From: Actinidia chinensis
Lineage: Eukaryota; Streptophyta; Magnoliopsida; Ericales; Actinidiaceae
DNA: 17,500 bases
Reading direction: 5' to 3'
NCBI GenBank assembly: GCA_009663005.1
Contig: CM018901.1
Location: forward strand, 11,919,076 to 11,936,575
Each line of letters begins with the position of its first letter. Position 1 is the stretch's first letter. Below the pieces are notes generated by a model. The model ran no database searches, was not told the origin of the DNA, and worked only from the letters and a program-made list of their open reading frames with translations. Both the position numbers and the translations under genes were made by a program. Below are positions 1-8,310 of the stretch, piece after piece.

Positions 1-1030
1 GGTACATCAAACTTCCAAGCTGAGGCGTAGGCACCTTAGCCCTGAAATTCTTTTCTTCTTCGTTCTGAGGGGGACTGATCTTGGATAAGCGAAAGTGACT
101 TGCCACGGGTTGTGTTGACTGGCTTGGCGTCGCCCATGTTGAATCTATGCAAAACACGTTGATTTGGACTCTGTTTGAGATAATGTGTAATCAATCCTGG
201 TTATTCTTGTGATTTGCATTCCCAAGCATCTCTTGATGACCCAAGTCTTTCATGAAACTCTTTTGACAATTGTGCTTAACCTTCTGCTATCATCCATATC
301 AGAACTGCTCCTGAAAACATATCATCAACATAAAGAAGTAAATGATATAAGTAGACTGATCTCTAAGTAGCAACATTGGTCGGCGTTTGGCACTTCTGGA
401 CGAAAACCCTTCCTTTGTTGCATGAAGCCTGTCAAACTTTTTATTTACCATTGTCTTGGGGCTTGTTTCAGCCATACAAACTCTTTCTTACGTTGCCACA
501 CCATATTTTTTTCCTTCTTCTGAGAAACCTTCTGGCTGGGTCATTTATCTTATCCACGTCTCCGTAAAGAAATGTCAGTCTTACATCTAACTGTTCAAGA
601 TAAAGATCTTCAAATGGCAACACACTCAATAGTCTGATAGTATTGAGCTTCACAACTGGAGGCAAAATGTCGGTTGTAGTCAACTCCTTCCTTCTGTGGA
701 ATCCTTTGAGACTAGTCGAGCTTTGTATCTATTAGAACCATCCTTGTTTTTTTTTGATTCTTTCACCCGGTTACACCCCTTGTTGTGAAGTGCCTTCTCC
801 CCAGGGTAACTCAACTAGTTCCCATGTCTGGTTGGAGATTAGAGACTTCATCTCGTCTTTCATGGCAGGATACCACGTGCTAGCATCTCCAGTCTGGACA
901 AGTTTCATCAAGCACTCAGCTCCCTTCCATCAGTCAACCACACACAACAAAATTTTTTTTTTAATTCATATATCTCCTATTCGGCACATTGAGGCCGAGA
1001 AGACCTTCTATACGGAGTTGAAGTAGGAGT
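1..1030 (-). pseudogene. copia reverse transcriptase pseudogene (partial at the left edge)
   Basis: The minus strand encodes VKLNTIRLLSVLPFEDLYLE and then LDVRLTFLYGDVD (about 650-555), the copia RT fingers and palm. KSLYG follows at the end of that frame (about 480-468). The catalytic YVDD is intact at 332-321 in the context LLLYVDDMFSGA, with a stop 11 codons later. HRFNMGDAKPV is encoded at about 150-119, marking the end of RT. The upstream linker (about 1270-1030) is poorly conserved and rich in Ser and Pro. RT would copy element RNA into DNA. Several stops and shifts make this a relic. RNase H is expected left of position 1. Confidence 0.92.
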
Positions 1031-1289
1031 GGGTTGTGGTGTGGCGGACTGCTGGCCACTGCTCTGTCCAACGAGTTCCTCTGCTGAGGATTGCTACAAC
1101 GGCTCCGTCACGGAACTATCTCGGACATCATCTACATTGGCCAAATGCGGTCCACTCTGCTGAGTCTCTGGAGTCGATTTTATATATGTTGTCCTTGTTA
1201 AATCATTCTTTCGTTGAAAATCCACATCTCTGCTTTGAGGATCCAATTCTTGTTTTCGTCATCCCAAATGCGGGGGGTAGCCAAATTCA

Positions 1290-2185
1290 ATCTCGCCATA
1301 GCCGATGAAGGGGCATCTTAGATTTGGGATCAAGCTTATTCTGCCGTGCGCACTGACATTATGCCACATAGCTATAAACGAAAAACTTTTAGATGTGATA
1401 GTTTTACCTCTTTTCGTCCATACCTCTTGGTATTCTGTGCTCTATGAAACGATGGGCCTCGGTTGATAAGGAAGTGATGTGTTGATGCTTCTGCCCAGAA
1501 CTGCTTGGTTAGACCTGACTGTAGACGAATGCTTCTAGCTCTTTCTGTCAATGTTCGGTTCATACGCTCATCTACTCCATTGTGTTAAGGCGTACGGGCG
1601 GCACCGGTTCTTCCATCTGATCCCGTACTATAGCAAAAATTCTTTGAATCTGGTGTCGCATATCATCACCCCATTGTCGGTTCTGAGCTTTTTAATCTTC
1701 AGACTTGCTCATTTTCAACCATAGCTTTCCATCTCTTGCAAGTTCAAACTTCTGGACTGATGGCTTATTTAGAAAGTAACCCATACCTTTCGAGGAGTGA
1801 TCATCGCTTGAAAGTAAGACAGTAGTGTTTTCACCAATGGATGAAATGGTCGTTGGCCCCCAACATCAGATGTGAACAAGTTCTAGCCTTACTTCTTGGA
1901 GGTTCTGCCACTTGTCTGAAGCGAACACATCTCTCTATGCTTTCCAAGTATGCAATCTTCAACCCCCTGTCTATCTCACACTGATTGTCGACCTGGAATT
2001 TTCCCTTGGAATTGCATATTTTCATCCCCGTTCTCATCATATGGCCTATAGTCTTGGTGCCACAATATTGGAATTTCGTTTTCCGGCGCAATTGCAATTG
2101 AAATAGTTGTTCCTCCGCTGTCATGTAAAGAGTACCACTCTTTTTGCGTGAGCAACCGTCATTCCACCCTTTGAAATCTACCAAT
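1290..2185 (-). pseudogene. copia integrase pseudogene (pre-integrase and core)
   Basis: The GAG-pre-integrase part (about 2065-1870) contains GMKICNSKGKF and, further on, residues matching the zinc-binding region, although several Cys/His are lost. The core follows. The first catalytic Asp of the HTDVWG-type motif is destroyed by a stop or frameshift near 1860. The second Asp survives in LRTDNG (about 1688-1670). The catalytic Glu survives in HNGVDERMN (about 1587-1560). Next comes MNRTLTERARSIRLQSGLTK, and KEVKLSHLKVF ends the core near 1375. The GYGEIEFGY string near 1308-1280 matches the integrase C-terminal linker. Integrase would insert element cDNA into the genome; this copy cannot. 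Confidence 0.9.
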
Positions 2186-2480
2186 TTTCACCAGGGAAGA
2201 AGTCGTAGTGTGCCTTCGCTAGCAGTGCAAACTGAGAAGATTAGTTCTTTTCTACGGTCGGGATATGGCCTGACCTCTTCAGCTCCCAAATAGACCCATT
2301 CAACTTATCTATACTACAACCTTTACCGATAATAGACAAGGCTGATCATCAACAAGGTATACATTTCAAGGTTTTTATGGGACATACCCCGAAGAATTCC
2401 TTTGCGAAGTAGCGTGGAATGATGCTCCTGAGTCTAATACCAAGACTCTCTGTCTCCAAGAGCAATCACGCATCATCTTC
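2185..2480 (-). pseudogene. copia aspartic protease pseudogene
   Basis: On the minus strand, VLDSGASFHAT is encoded at about 2440-2408, with the catalytic DSG at 2434-2426. This is the retropepsin-type active site that cleaves the Gag-Pol polyprotein. It sits directly after the zinc knuckle, as in copia elements. Further on, 2325-2265 reads like IDKLNGSIWELKRSGHIP, again typical of the region between protease and integrase. A stop in the lead-in (TGA in place of a tryptophan-like codon) and frame changes show decay. Confidence 0.8.
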
Positions 2481-2499
2481 TTCCTGAGGTGGAAGTAAA

Positions 2500-3305
2500 C
2501 ATTTGCCTCTGCCTTTCGCCTCCTGGTCCTTCGTGTACTCATGCACTGATTTTCTTTGTAGTGCCTGGTCTTCCAACAATTCCAACACTCGAGGCCTTCG
2601 AGCTATGGAATTATGGGATTTCTGGAAATTGGACCTCCTGTCCTTTGGCTACCTCGTAAGTTCAATTTGCCAGTCCCTTCCCTGGTTGAATTTATTTCTC
2701 TTGACTCGTATGCCAAAAACTGAAGAGGTTGATGATCACCCGACTTCTTCGCTCGGATCTCTTCACTGAGAACCCAATCACGAATATCGTTAAATTTTAA
2801 CTATGCTTCCCGACGAGGCTACTCATAGCGTGACAGTAGCATTCCAACTTTAGGTCGATAGAGAAGACCAAAAGTCAATCCGCGTGTAGTTTCAGCAAAT
2901 CATTCAACTGAACTCAACTGGGTTGTGACTGTTATTGCGTTCAGGAGATGTGAGCTACCGATTGCGCCTTCCGTCATCGCAAATTGAATAACAGCCTCAT
3001 CAAGTGAATTGTTAGAGGTGATGGCTTCTTAAATACTGGAGAGAGCGCCATAGCCAGCCGTGTCTTTTCCTTTGCCTATGTTGAAAGCAACATGCGGGAT
3101 AGCGTCAATGGTATAACTCCGAGGGCTTGTCTATCAAGAAGAGTCCAGTCTTCATCTTTCAACCCTCTGCTTCTTTTTTTTGCGGAGAGGTAGGTTGATT
3201 TAGAGCTTTTTAGATACAGAAATCTTCGATCTGCATTCTTCCAGAACCCGCTAAAATTGCTCCATCGAACTTTTCGAGTTCACCTTTACCTTCGTTTGCA
3301 GCCAT
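2500..3305 (-). pseudogene. gag: copia gag (capsid) pseudogene with zinc-knuckle relic
   Basis: The ATG at 3305-3303 opens MAANEGKGELEKFDG, a typical copia gag start, 63 bases downstream of the primer binding site. After a stop and frame changes, the gag-like string KDEDWTLLDRQALGVI follows at about 3165-3115. Near the end, 2578-2543 encodes CWKTRHYKENQC, recognisable as a CCHC nucleocapsid zinc knuckle. The second cysteine and neighbouring residues are lost, and the H-to-C spacing is one residue too long, so zinc binding is unlikely. Gag would form the virus-like particle that packages element RNA. Stops and frameshifts make this copy non-functional. Confidence 0.85.
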
Positions 3306-3367
3306 CGCTCCCACTCGAATGTGACTTCTTTGGATCGTTTGACGACTGACCAGAAATCACCACCAAA

Positions 3368-3380
3368 GGCTCTGATACAG
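3368..3380 (-). other. Primer binding site (tRNA-iMet type)
   Basis: The minus strand reads CTGTATCAGAGCC one base after the LTR end. Plant copia elements normally carry TGGTATCAGAGC, complementary to the 3' end of initiator methionine tRNA. This copy keeps the TATCAGAGC core and lacks one G. It primes minus-strand DNA synthesis in active elements and here anchors both the LTR boundary and the orientation. Confidence 0.85.
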
Positions 3381-3381
3381 T

Positions 3382-3804
3382 TGTTAGGGAAGATCGCAGG
3401 ATGTTCCATAAGTCAATTAGTGGGAAGACGAAAATAGCGAAAAACACACACATAAAATTTGGATAACGGAGTTCGGCCAATTGTTGCCTAGTCTCCGGAC
3501 CTGCTTTAAGATCGTTTTACTAAAGGGAGAAAAAATACAAGTGTTTCATACTTTACAACGACACCAACTCTAAGCTTTCTTTAACTCTCTCTAACTCTCA
3601 ATTTTTGGGATGATCTTACAAATGAGGGCTAAGGGTTTATAAGGGTTCAAAAAATTGGTTGGTGAAAACTTAGGTAAAGAAAAATTGGCAATGTTATGCA
3701 ACCTCCATTGACAATTGGCTAAGTTAGGCACCTACATTTTGACGACCCAAAATGGTTTTTGGCCAATTTTCTTGACAATTGGTTATTAGCCCATTTCCTT
3801 GACA
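3382..3804 (-). repeat. 5' LTR of the minus-strand copia element
   Basis: On the plus strand this 423-bp segment starts TGTTAGGGAA and ends TTCCTTGACA. The ends are imperfect inverted repeats (8 of 10 positions) with the TG...CA termini typical of LTRs. The inner end lies one base from the primer binding site, which fixes that boundary well. The outer end is set by the matching terminus and by copia reverse-transcriptase sequence of opposite orientation resuming just after it. A TATA-like box lies at 3636-3643 (minus strand). The partner 3' LTR would be outside the window, so the boundary cannot be confirmed by comparing the two LTRs. Confidence 0.8.
3636..3643 (-). promoter_or_regulatory. 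TATA-like box in the copia 5' LTR
   Basis: The minus strand reads CTTATAAA, about 160 bases into the LTR from its outer end. This position and orientation suit the U3 promoter that drives the retrotransposon RNA. This is inferred from sequence only. Confidence 0.5.
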
Positions 3805-3814
3805 AGTCGTGATC

Positions 3815-5270
3815 CTTGCTATGCAATACTGCTGCTGCTCTCCAAGCTAATGCACATGTATCTTCAACCTCTACTACCTCTTGGGAAGAAACCGGTTGAA
3901 GGCATGGGTATACAAATCAAAATCAAACTTGATGGTATTTGTCGAATGTTATAAGGCTAGATTGGTAATCAAACGATACAATCAAATTGAAAGGTTAGAC
4001 TAATCCGTGAGACTTTTGCCCCAGTTGCAAACTTGTGACGTAGTCGCGCTTACTTGCTGTTGGCCTCAACTCACCATGCATCTCCCCAACTCGATGTCAT
4101 AATGCAATTCTTACATGGATAATCTTGATGAGATGTTTACATGTCTTAACCACCTCCTGTTTCCGGATGAATGGGGAGACATGAATTGCAAACTCCACAA
4201 ATCATTGTACGGTCTCAAACGCTTCCCGTCAATGGCTTATCAAACTCTCAACCGCCTTAAATAGCTAACTACAAACAATCGAAAGCTAATTATTCCTTTT
4301 GTTCATCCTATCCTAAGATGGTAAATTCACCGCCCTCCCATTTAATGTAGATGATTATTATTCTAGCAGGAAACAATCTACAAGACTTGAAGACAAACCA
4401 AGTTTTCTAAGAATCAATTTAATTTAAAGATCTGGACCATTGAACTCTTTTAGGCAAGAAAGTTATTCGATCCAACAAAGGCAATCGCTCTTTCACAACA
4501 AAATTCCCTTGAAATTCTGAAGACGTTGGAATATCTCGGTGCGAAACTAGTTTCTTTTCCCTATGGCAAAACTTAGCCTTAGTAAGTTTGATGTGACTAC
4601 ATTGTGATCCTCCTCATATCAAAGGACTTGTTGGGCGGCTAATTTATTTGACTATCACTTGACCCGACTTGGTCATGTGAGGTCCATGTTCCTAATCATT
4701 TATGGCAAACCCTGGTTCACATTTAAGAGGCCAGCTCATCGCGTCTTGAGATATGTGAATACAAACACCAGGGCAAGGAATTTTTTTCCTACAACTAGTT
4801 CAATTCAATTAAATGCCTTGGGGATGCAGATTGGGTAGAATGTCCTGATACTCGACGATCGTTACGGATTTGCATATTTCTTGGCATTCATTAGTCTCTT
4901 GGAAAACCAGAAGCAAACTAACTACCGTGTCACGGTCCAGTGCAGAAGTTAAGTATCGATCTATGGTGCAACTAGTTGTGAAATCTACTTGGTTGAAATA
5001 CTCCTACAGATTTGGGCATCACGCATTCATCCCCTACATCTATATTGTGACAATCAACACACTCACATTGCCTAACACCCCTATTTTTCATGAGCGAACG
5101 AAACATATAGATTGATTGTTATGTTATACGAGAAAGGGTACAAGAAGGAATGATCAAAACAGCTCACATATCCACATCAACACTATCAGCCGACATTTTT
5201 AACAAAGCCATTGAGTTTCTTTCACAAATTCTCGCTTTACTTGGCAAGTTAGAATATCAACATACATTCA
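3815..5270 (+). pseudogene. copia reverse transcriptase-RNase H pseudogene
   Basis: Across frames the plus strand reads AMQ then LPLGKKPVEG (about 3873-3905), RETFAPVANL (about 4005-4035), QLDV and FLHG (about 4080-4115), KLHKSLYGLK (4192-4221) and FTAL leading to NVDD at 4344-4355. NVDD is the polymerase motif with its tyrosine changed to asparagine. The RNase H part shows GDADWVECPDTRRS at 4820-4861, then SRSSAEVKYRSM at about 4935-4971, LYCDNQ (about 5041-5058) and FHERTKHID (5089-5115), then MIKTAHISTSTLSADIFNKA (5150-5209). These match the usual copia RNase H motifs. Many stops and frameshifts show it is dead. Confidence 0.92.
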
Positions 5271-5271
5271 A

Positions 5272-5280
5272 ACTGAGGGG
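5272..5280 (+). other. Polypurine tract of the plus-strand copia element
   Basis: ACTGAGGGG lies immediately before the 3' LTR. A purine-rich run at this place primes plus-strand DNA synthesis. Intact copia elements usually have a longer version such as TTGAGGGGGAG. Confidence 0.75.
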
Positions 5281-5561
5281 TGTTAAGGAATGTAAAGTCG
5301 ATTTATGCATAAATTCCTGGGATATTCTTTCAATTAGGACAAACCAACCTTCCTTATTTTGTTTCCCATTTACAACTTTAAGAATGTAATAGGCTGAATA
5401 GTGTAGAATGTCCGAATTTAGGATCTAATTAGTTTCCTCCTTAATCTTGTTATGTCTTTCTTCCTTGTTCTTTATTGGCTCCTATAAATAGGAGACTCCT
5501 TCATATTAAAATATAATCAATAAAATAAATATTTAGTTTCTTTTACAGAATTTTTGTAACA
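5281..5561 (+). repeat. 3' LTR of the plus-strand copia element
   Basis: The 281-bp segment starts TGTTAAGGAATG right after the polypurine tract and ends TTTGTAACA, giving TG...CA ends with a short inverted match (TGTTA/TAACA). It contains a CAAT-like ATTGG (5473-5477), a TATA box TATAAATA (5483-5490) and a polyadenylation signal AATAAA (5519-5524), in the order expected for U3-R-U5. The matching 5' LTR is not in the window. The target duplication cannot be checked, because the left flank lies outside. Confidence 0.85.
5483..5490 (+). promoter_or_regulatory. TATA box in the 3' LTR
   Basis: TATAAATA sits in CCTATAAATAGG, 203 bases into the LTR, with an AATAAA signal 29 bases downstream. In a 3' LTR this promoter would fire outward into flanking DNA to the right, if still active. 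Confidence 0.6.
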
Positions 5562-6501
5562 TCCCACCATGCCAACACAATCATCCACAATAGATAAGCA
5601 CACAAACAAACAAAAAAGACAGAGAGAGAAGAAACGACAAGTTTAAGTGGTTTGGCAAAAATTATTTACATTCACAGAAAATTTCACTAAGTGAAATAAA
5701 ATACAAAGTACGAACACAATATGGATAGTCAAAATGCTCAAAACCTACGTCCTTGTCCAAGTCCCATGTGCAAAAGTAATTGAACCAACGCTCACCCCAA
5801 TGTTATACAGTATTTTTTTTCTCACCTTTTACATTCCTATTTTTTTCCCTCACCACTTTCTCATCCCTCTCTCCAAATCAATAACCCCCTTATTTTTTTA
5901 GGGTTGTCCATATTCCTTGATGCAAAAGGATTTTCAAATGTGAAAACTCTTCTTGTATACACCTTTCCTTCTATTAATTTCTTATCAGCCCTAGCTTCAA
6001 ACTACTAATTAGAGACAACAACTGGTAGGATTTTGGTTGAGCAACTTCATTCTATAGTCGCATTTGCTTAAAAAATCCTTATTGCAAGTGCCCCCAACCT
6101 GCTTAACCCCTCCCTAAACCCACCCAATCATGCAATAAATAATCTCAAACCTTATTCTGTTGATCCGTCTACCTATTTACCGGTTCTTTTTTGTATTATC
6201 ATTCATTAACACATTCTTATATTAAGTTCCAACGTAATTTGCTTTTTAATAGTGGCTCCCACAAAAAGCATATATGCTTGGAATGAAAAATTTTGAAGCA
6301 CACATATTGAATAACAAATTTCAAAAAATAAAAATATTTAATATCAAAACAGCAAAAAATATAATGTAACGGTAAAACATCTGATCTTAGTTATAATCTG
6401 ATTAGGGGTAACTAAAATATTAGGGATGTTTTTATAATTTTATATATAATTGAGACGGTTTTGGTAAAGAATTCCTTTGCCAAACTCCTAGTGGTTACAT
6501 A
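5562..6501. other. Non-coding interval, unassigned repeat-like DNA
   Basis: No coding frame or TE protein motif is visible. The stretch at 5640-5710 (AAGTGGTTTGGCAAAAATT..., then a short ACTAAGTGAAATAAAATAC segment) resembles a phrase I associate with dispersed plant repeats, but I cannot name the family. Pyrimidine-rich DNA follows (5810-5900). A short palindrome, GCATATATGC, lies near 6270. Confidence 0.4.
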
Positions 6502-6510
6502 TTTTAACTC
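6502..6510. repeat. Left 9-bp target site duplication of the small MULE
   Basis: TTTTAACTC is repeated exactly at 7287-7295, immediately outside the inverted termini. Confidence 0.88.
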
Positions 6511-7286
6511 AGGGTTAATTTTACTATGACCCCTCAACTATAAAAGGGTATTACTTAATCTTCAACTAAAAAAATCAATGAAACAGACCCGTAAAATTTA
6601 AACTGTTACCACTAACACCCTCTTCGTCTAGATTCTGTCAAAATATGTTTAAAATGACAGTCATGTCCTATGCATTTACTTACCTTCTTTCCACATAACA
6701 TGAACCCTAATTTTCCTTAAACACATGCTTAAAAACCAAAACCTCCCTTCTAAATTTTTTAATATTCTTTCTTCCTCTCTTGTATTTGAATGGCATCAAA
6801 TGGCGATAACGATAACACTCACTAAGAATCTAAAGAATTCTGATTTTTTTTTTGCTATAATAGTGTAAGATGGCTGATAAGACATTTTTTGAATGAGAAC
6901 TTCAAGGAATGTTTAACTATTTTTTTGTTCATAATCTTAAAATATTTTGTAGAGAAATGACAATTGAGTAAGAGCAATGTGTTACTAAAAATGAAAAAGG
7001 ATAACCACAAAGAGCCACATTTCAACTAAGATGAGTAATTTTTTACCAAAGGATGTGTCTTATTATTTTTTTTAGTTGATGGGGTTAAGTGATACTAGCT
7101 TATAGTTGAGGGGGCTTCCGTAGGAACACCCTAAAATCTTTGAGGTTTGGGGTCCATTTAAAAACTTTTTTTTCCGTCAAAAGAGTTGAGAGAATTTTAA
7201 TTTTCAATAGTTAGGGTCTATTTTATTGTTTTTCAGTTGAAGGGGGTTGTGTGATACGTTAAAATAGTGTTAGTGAAATTAACCCT
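6511..7286. mobile_element. Non-autonomous Mutator-like (MULE) element with long TIRs
   Basis: The 776-bp element starts AGGGTTAATTTTACTA and ends TAGTGAAATTAACCCT, an inverted match of 15 of 16 bases. The inverted similarity continues inwards for about 75-80 bp (6511-6590 against 7213-7286), with shared CTTCAACT and AGACCC blocks. It is flanked by a perfect 9-bp direct repeat, TTTTAACTC, at 6502-6510 and 7287-7295. A 9-bp target duplication is the hallmark of Mutator-superfamily transposition. There is no transposase inside, so it would depend on one supplied elsewhere. A second copy of part of the right arm lies inside at 7074-7113. Confidence 0.88.
6790..6960 (+). pseudogene. Possible GRF-type zinc-finger relic inside the small MULE
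   Basis: An ATG at 6790 opens a short frame, MASNGDNDNTH, then a stop. About 70 bases on, pieces in mixed frames read like a GRF zinc finger: a CY start (about 6854), FF at about 6885, ENFKEC (about 6895-6912), and NYFF (about 6915-6926). In the GRF family these correspond to the CYCG, RRFFGC and CxFFxW segments. I infer that the element once carried such a small gene. The match is weak, with frame changes and missing cysteines, so chance similarity is possible. Confidence 0.25.
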
Positions 7287-7295
7287 TTTTAACTC
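7287..7295. repeat. Right 9-bp target site duplication of the small MULE
   Basis: TTTTAACTC is identical to 6502-6510. Removing the element and one copy would rejoin flanks reading ...CATATTTTAACTCTCAAATCC.... Confidence 0.88.
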
Positions 7296-7485
7296 TCAAA
7301 TCCATCCATTGCATTAGGGTCGGATAGGCGGGACTCATAGAATCTGTTTTCTTTTGGCCATTCCTACTATTGACAACAAATCACCACATGCTTCTCAAGT
7401 AGGTTGCCAGAAGCTAAAATGAGAGTGGATATAAAGGTTTTCATTTATTTATGTTTGTTTTTTTTCCAGATGGAAGTTCCCTTAG
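7296..7485. other. Short non-coding interval
   Basis: Nothing recognisable in either strand. It is probably the continuation of the DNA into which the small MULE inserted. Confidence 0.4.
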
Positions 7486-7847
7486 AGAGCATCTCCAACC
7501 CAAAAGTCTCTAAAATTCTATTTTATAGATAAAAAATATTATTTATAATTGAGATTCTATGTATGTATAGAGAGTGTTTTACTATTCATAACAACTCCAA
7601 CTCAAATTTCTATTTTTTAAAAATTCTATTAATCTTCAGCGTGTCCTCCAAAATTTTAAATTATAATTTTTTAAATATTTATTCAATAGAATTTTATTTT
7701 AAGGTCACATCAAATATTCTTTTTGATAATATACTTTTAATAATAATCTTTTTGCTAGATTTATTGTTGATCCATCGACACCAAAAGTTAAAGGCTTCAA
7801 AGCAAACCTTCCTTTGCACGACACTCGTCTTATGACCAGCAGTAGCT
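7486..7847 (+). repeat. MITE-like sequence, left end only
   Basis: TTAGAGAGCATCTCCAACCC (7484-7503) resembles the terminus of a common class of plant MITEs that begin GAGCATCTCCAAC. The following DNA is very AT-rich with short mirrored blocks, as in such elements. I cannot find the complementary right end (GGTTGGAGATGCTC on the plus strand) before the large MULE starts at 7857. It may be truncated, or the likeness may be incidental. Confidence 0.35.
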
Positions 7848-7856
7848 GAAATGATT
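7848..7856. repeat. Left target site duplication of the FAR1-type MULE (imperfect)
   Basis: GAAATGATT matches TAAATAATT at 15596-15604 in 7 of 9 positions, directly outside the matched inverted ends. Confidence 0.6.
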
Positions 7857-8310
7857 GAGAAAGTCTACATTCATCGCATTTGTTACCGAATTTTTGACCG
7901 AACTTACCAAACCGACGTCATTTTGAATTTTAAAAAAAAAACTAAAAGCCAGAATTTGGGGACGATTTCATCCAAATTCAAACCCAAATTATGTTCGTCC
8001 AAAGAGAAAGCTCCGGCGAGTTCTCATCGTTTGGCTCGCTTACGACACCAAATCCTATGTACGTTTCTTCTTTCTACTATTTTCTATTGAATCCTCTGTT
8101 CATATTTTGGATTTTTGAAGAACTTTAGTTAATTTTTAGTGTTTGGTATTTGTGGTAATTATTGCATAATTTTTTTCATTAGGGGATTGCATATTCGATT
8201 GGTAGATTCGTCAATGATTAACGTATCCGCAGTGTCATGTTTCCTTTTTTCTATTACCTGCCCCAATTTTGCGGTCAATAATTTACCAATAAATTTCGCA
8301 ACGTTACCTT
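7857..8310 (+). repeat. Left terminal inverted repeat of the FAR1-type MULE
   Basis: It pairs with 15150-15595 in inverted orientation. Blocks shared with the other arm include GACGATTTCATCCAAATTCAA (one base longer than 20 in the arm; core at about 7961-7980), TACGACACCAAATC (8041-8054), GTACGTTTCTTC (8059-8070), GTGGTAATTATTGCATAAT (about 8152-8170) and GTAGATTCGTCAATGATT (about 8202-8219). Similarity fades after about 8300. A putative splice acceptor, TTTGCAG, lies at about 8315-8321. Confidence 0.85.

Larger units (their letters stand above)
1..3804 (-). mobile_element. Degenerate Ty1/copia LTR retrotransposon, 5' part (runs off the left edge)
   Basis: Read from right to left, the minus strand shows a copia element in canonical order: 5' LTR (3382-3804), primer binding site (3368-3380), gag start (3305), zinc-knuckle relic (2543-2578), protease DSG (2426-2434), pre-integrase and integrase (about 2185-1290), and reverse transcriptase with YVDD (321-332). 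Integrase before reverse transcriptase identifies copia rather than gypsy. Many stops and frameshifts interrupt every domain, so the element is dead. RNase H and the 3' LTR should lie left of position 1. The domain wording resembles Tork/Tnt1-type plant copia elements, but I have not aligned it. Confidence 0.92.
3805..5561 (+). mobile_element. Second degenerate Ty1/copia element, 3' part (plus strand)
   Basis: Copia RT, RNase H, polypurine tract and 3' LTR follow in order on the plus strand. The element starts abruptly inside RT, immediately after the outer end of the opposite-strand copia LTR. The natural reading is that the minus-strand element inserted here, with the missing gag, protease and integrase displaced to the left of the window. 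Its RT wording (PLPLGKKPVEG, QLDV, KLHKSLYGLK) differs from that of the first element, so the two belong to different copia families. Stops and shifts are frequent. Confidence 0.9.

Noticed and set aside
754..1308. Two plus-strand 90-codon frames
   Set aside because: They are antisense to the copia integrase-RT linker and RT, and show no similarity of their own.
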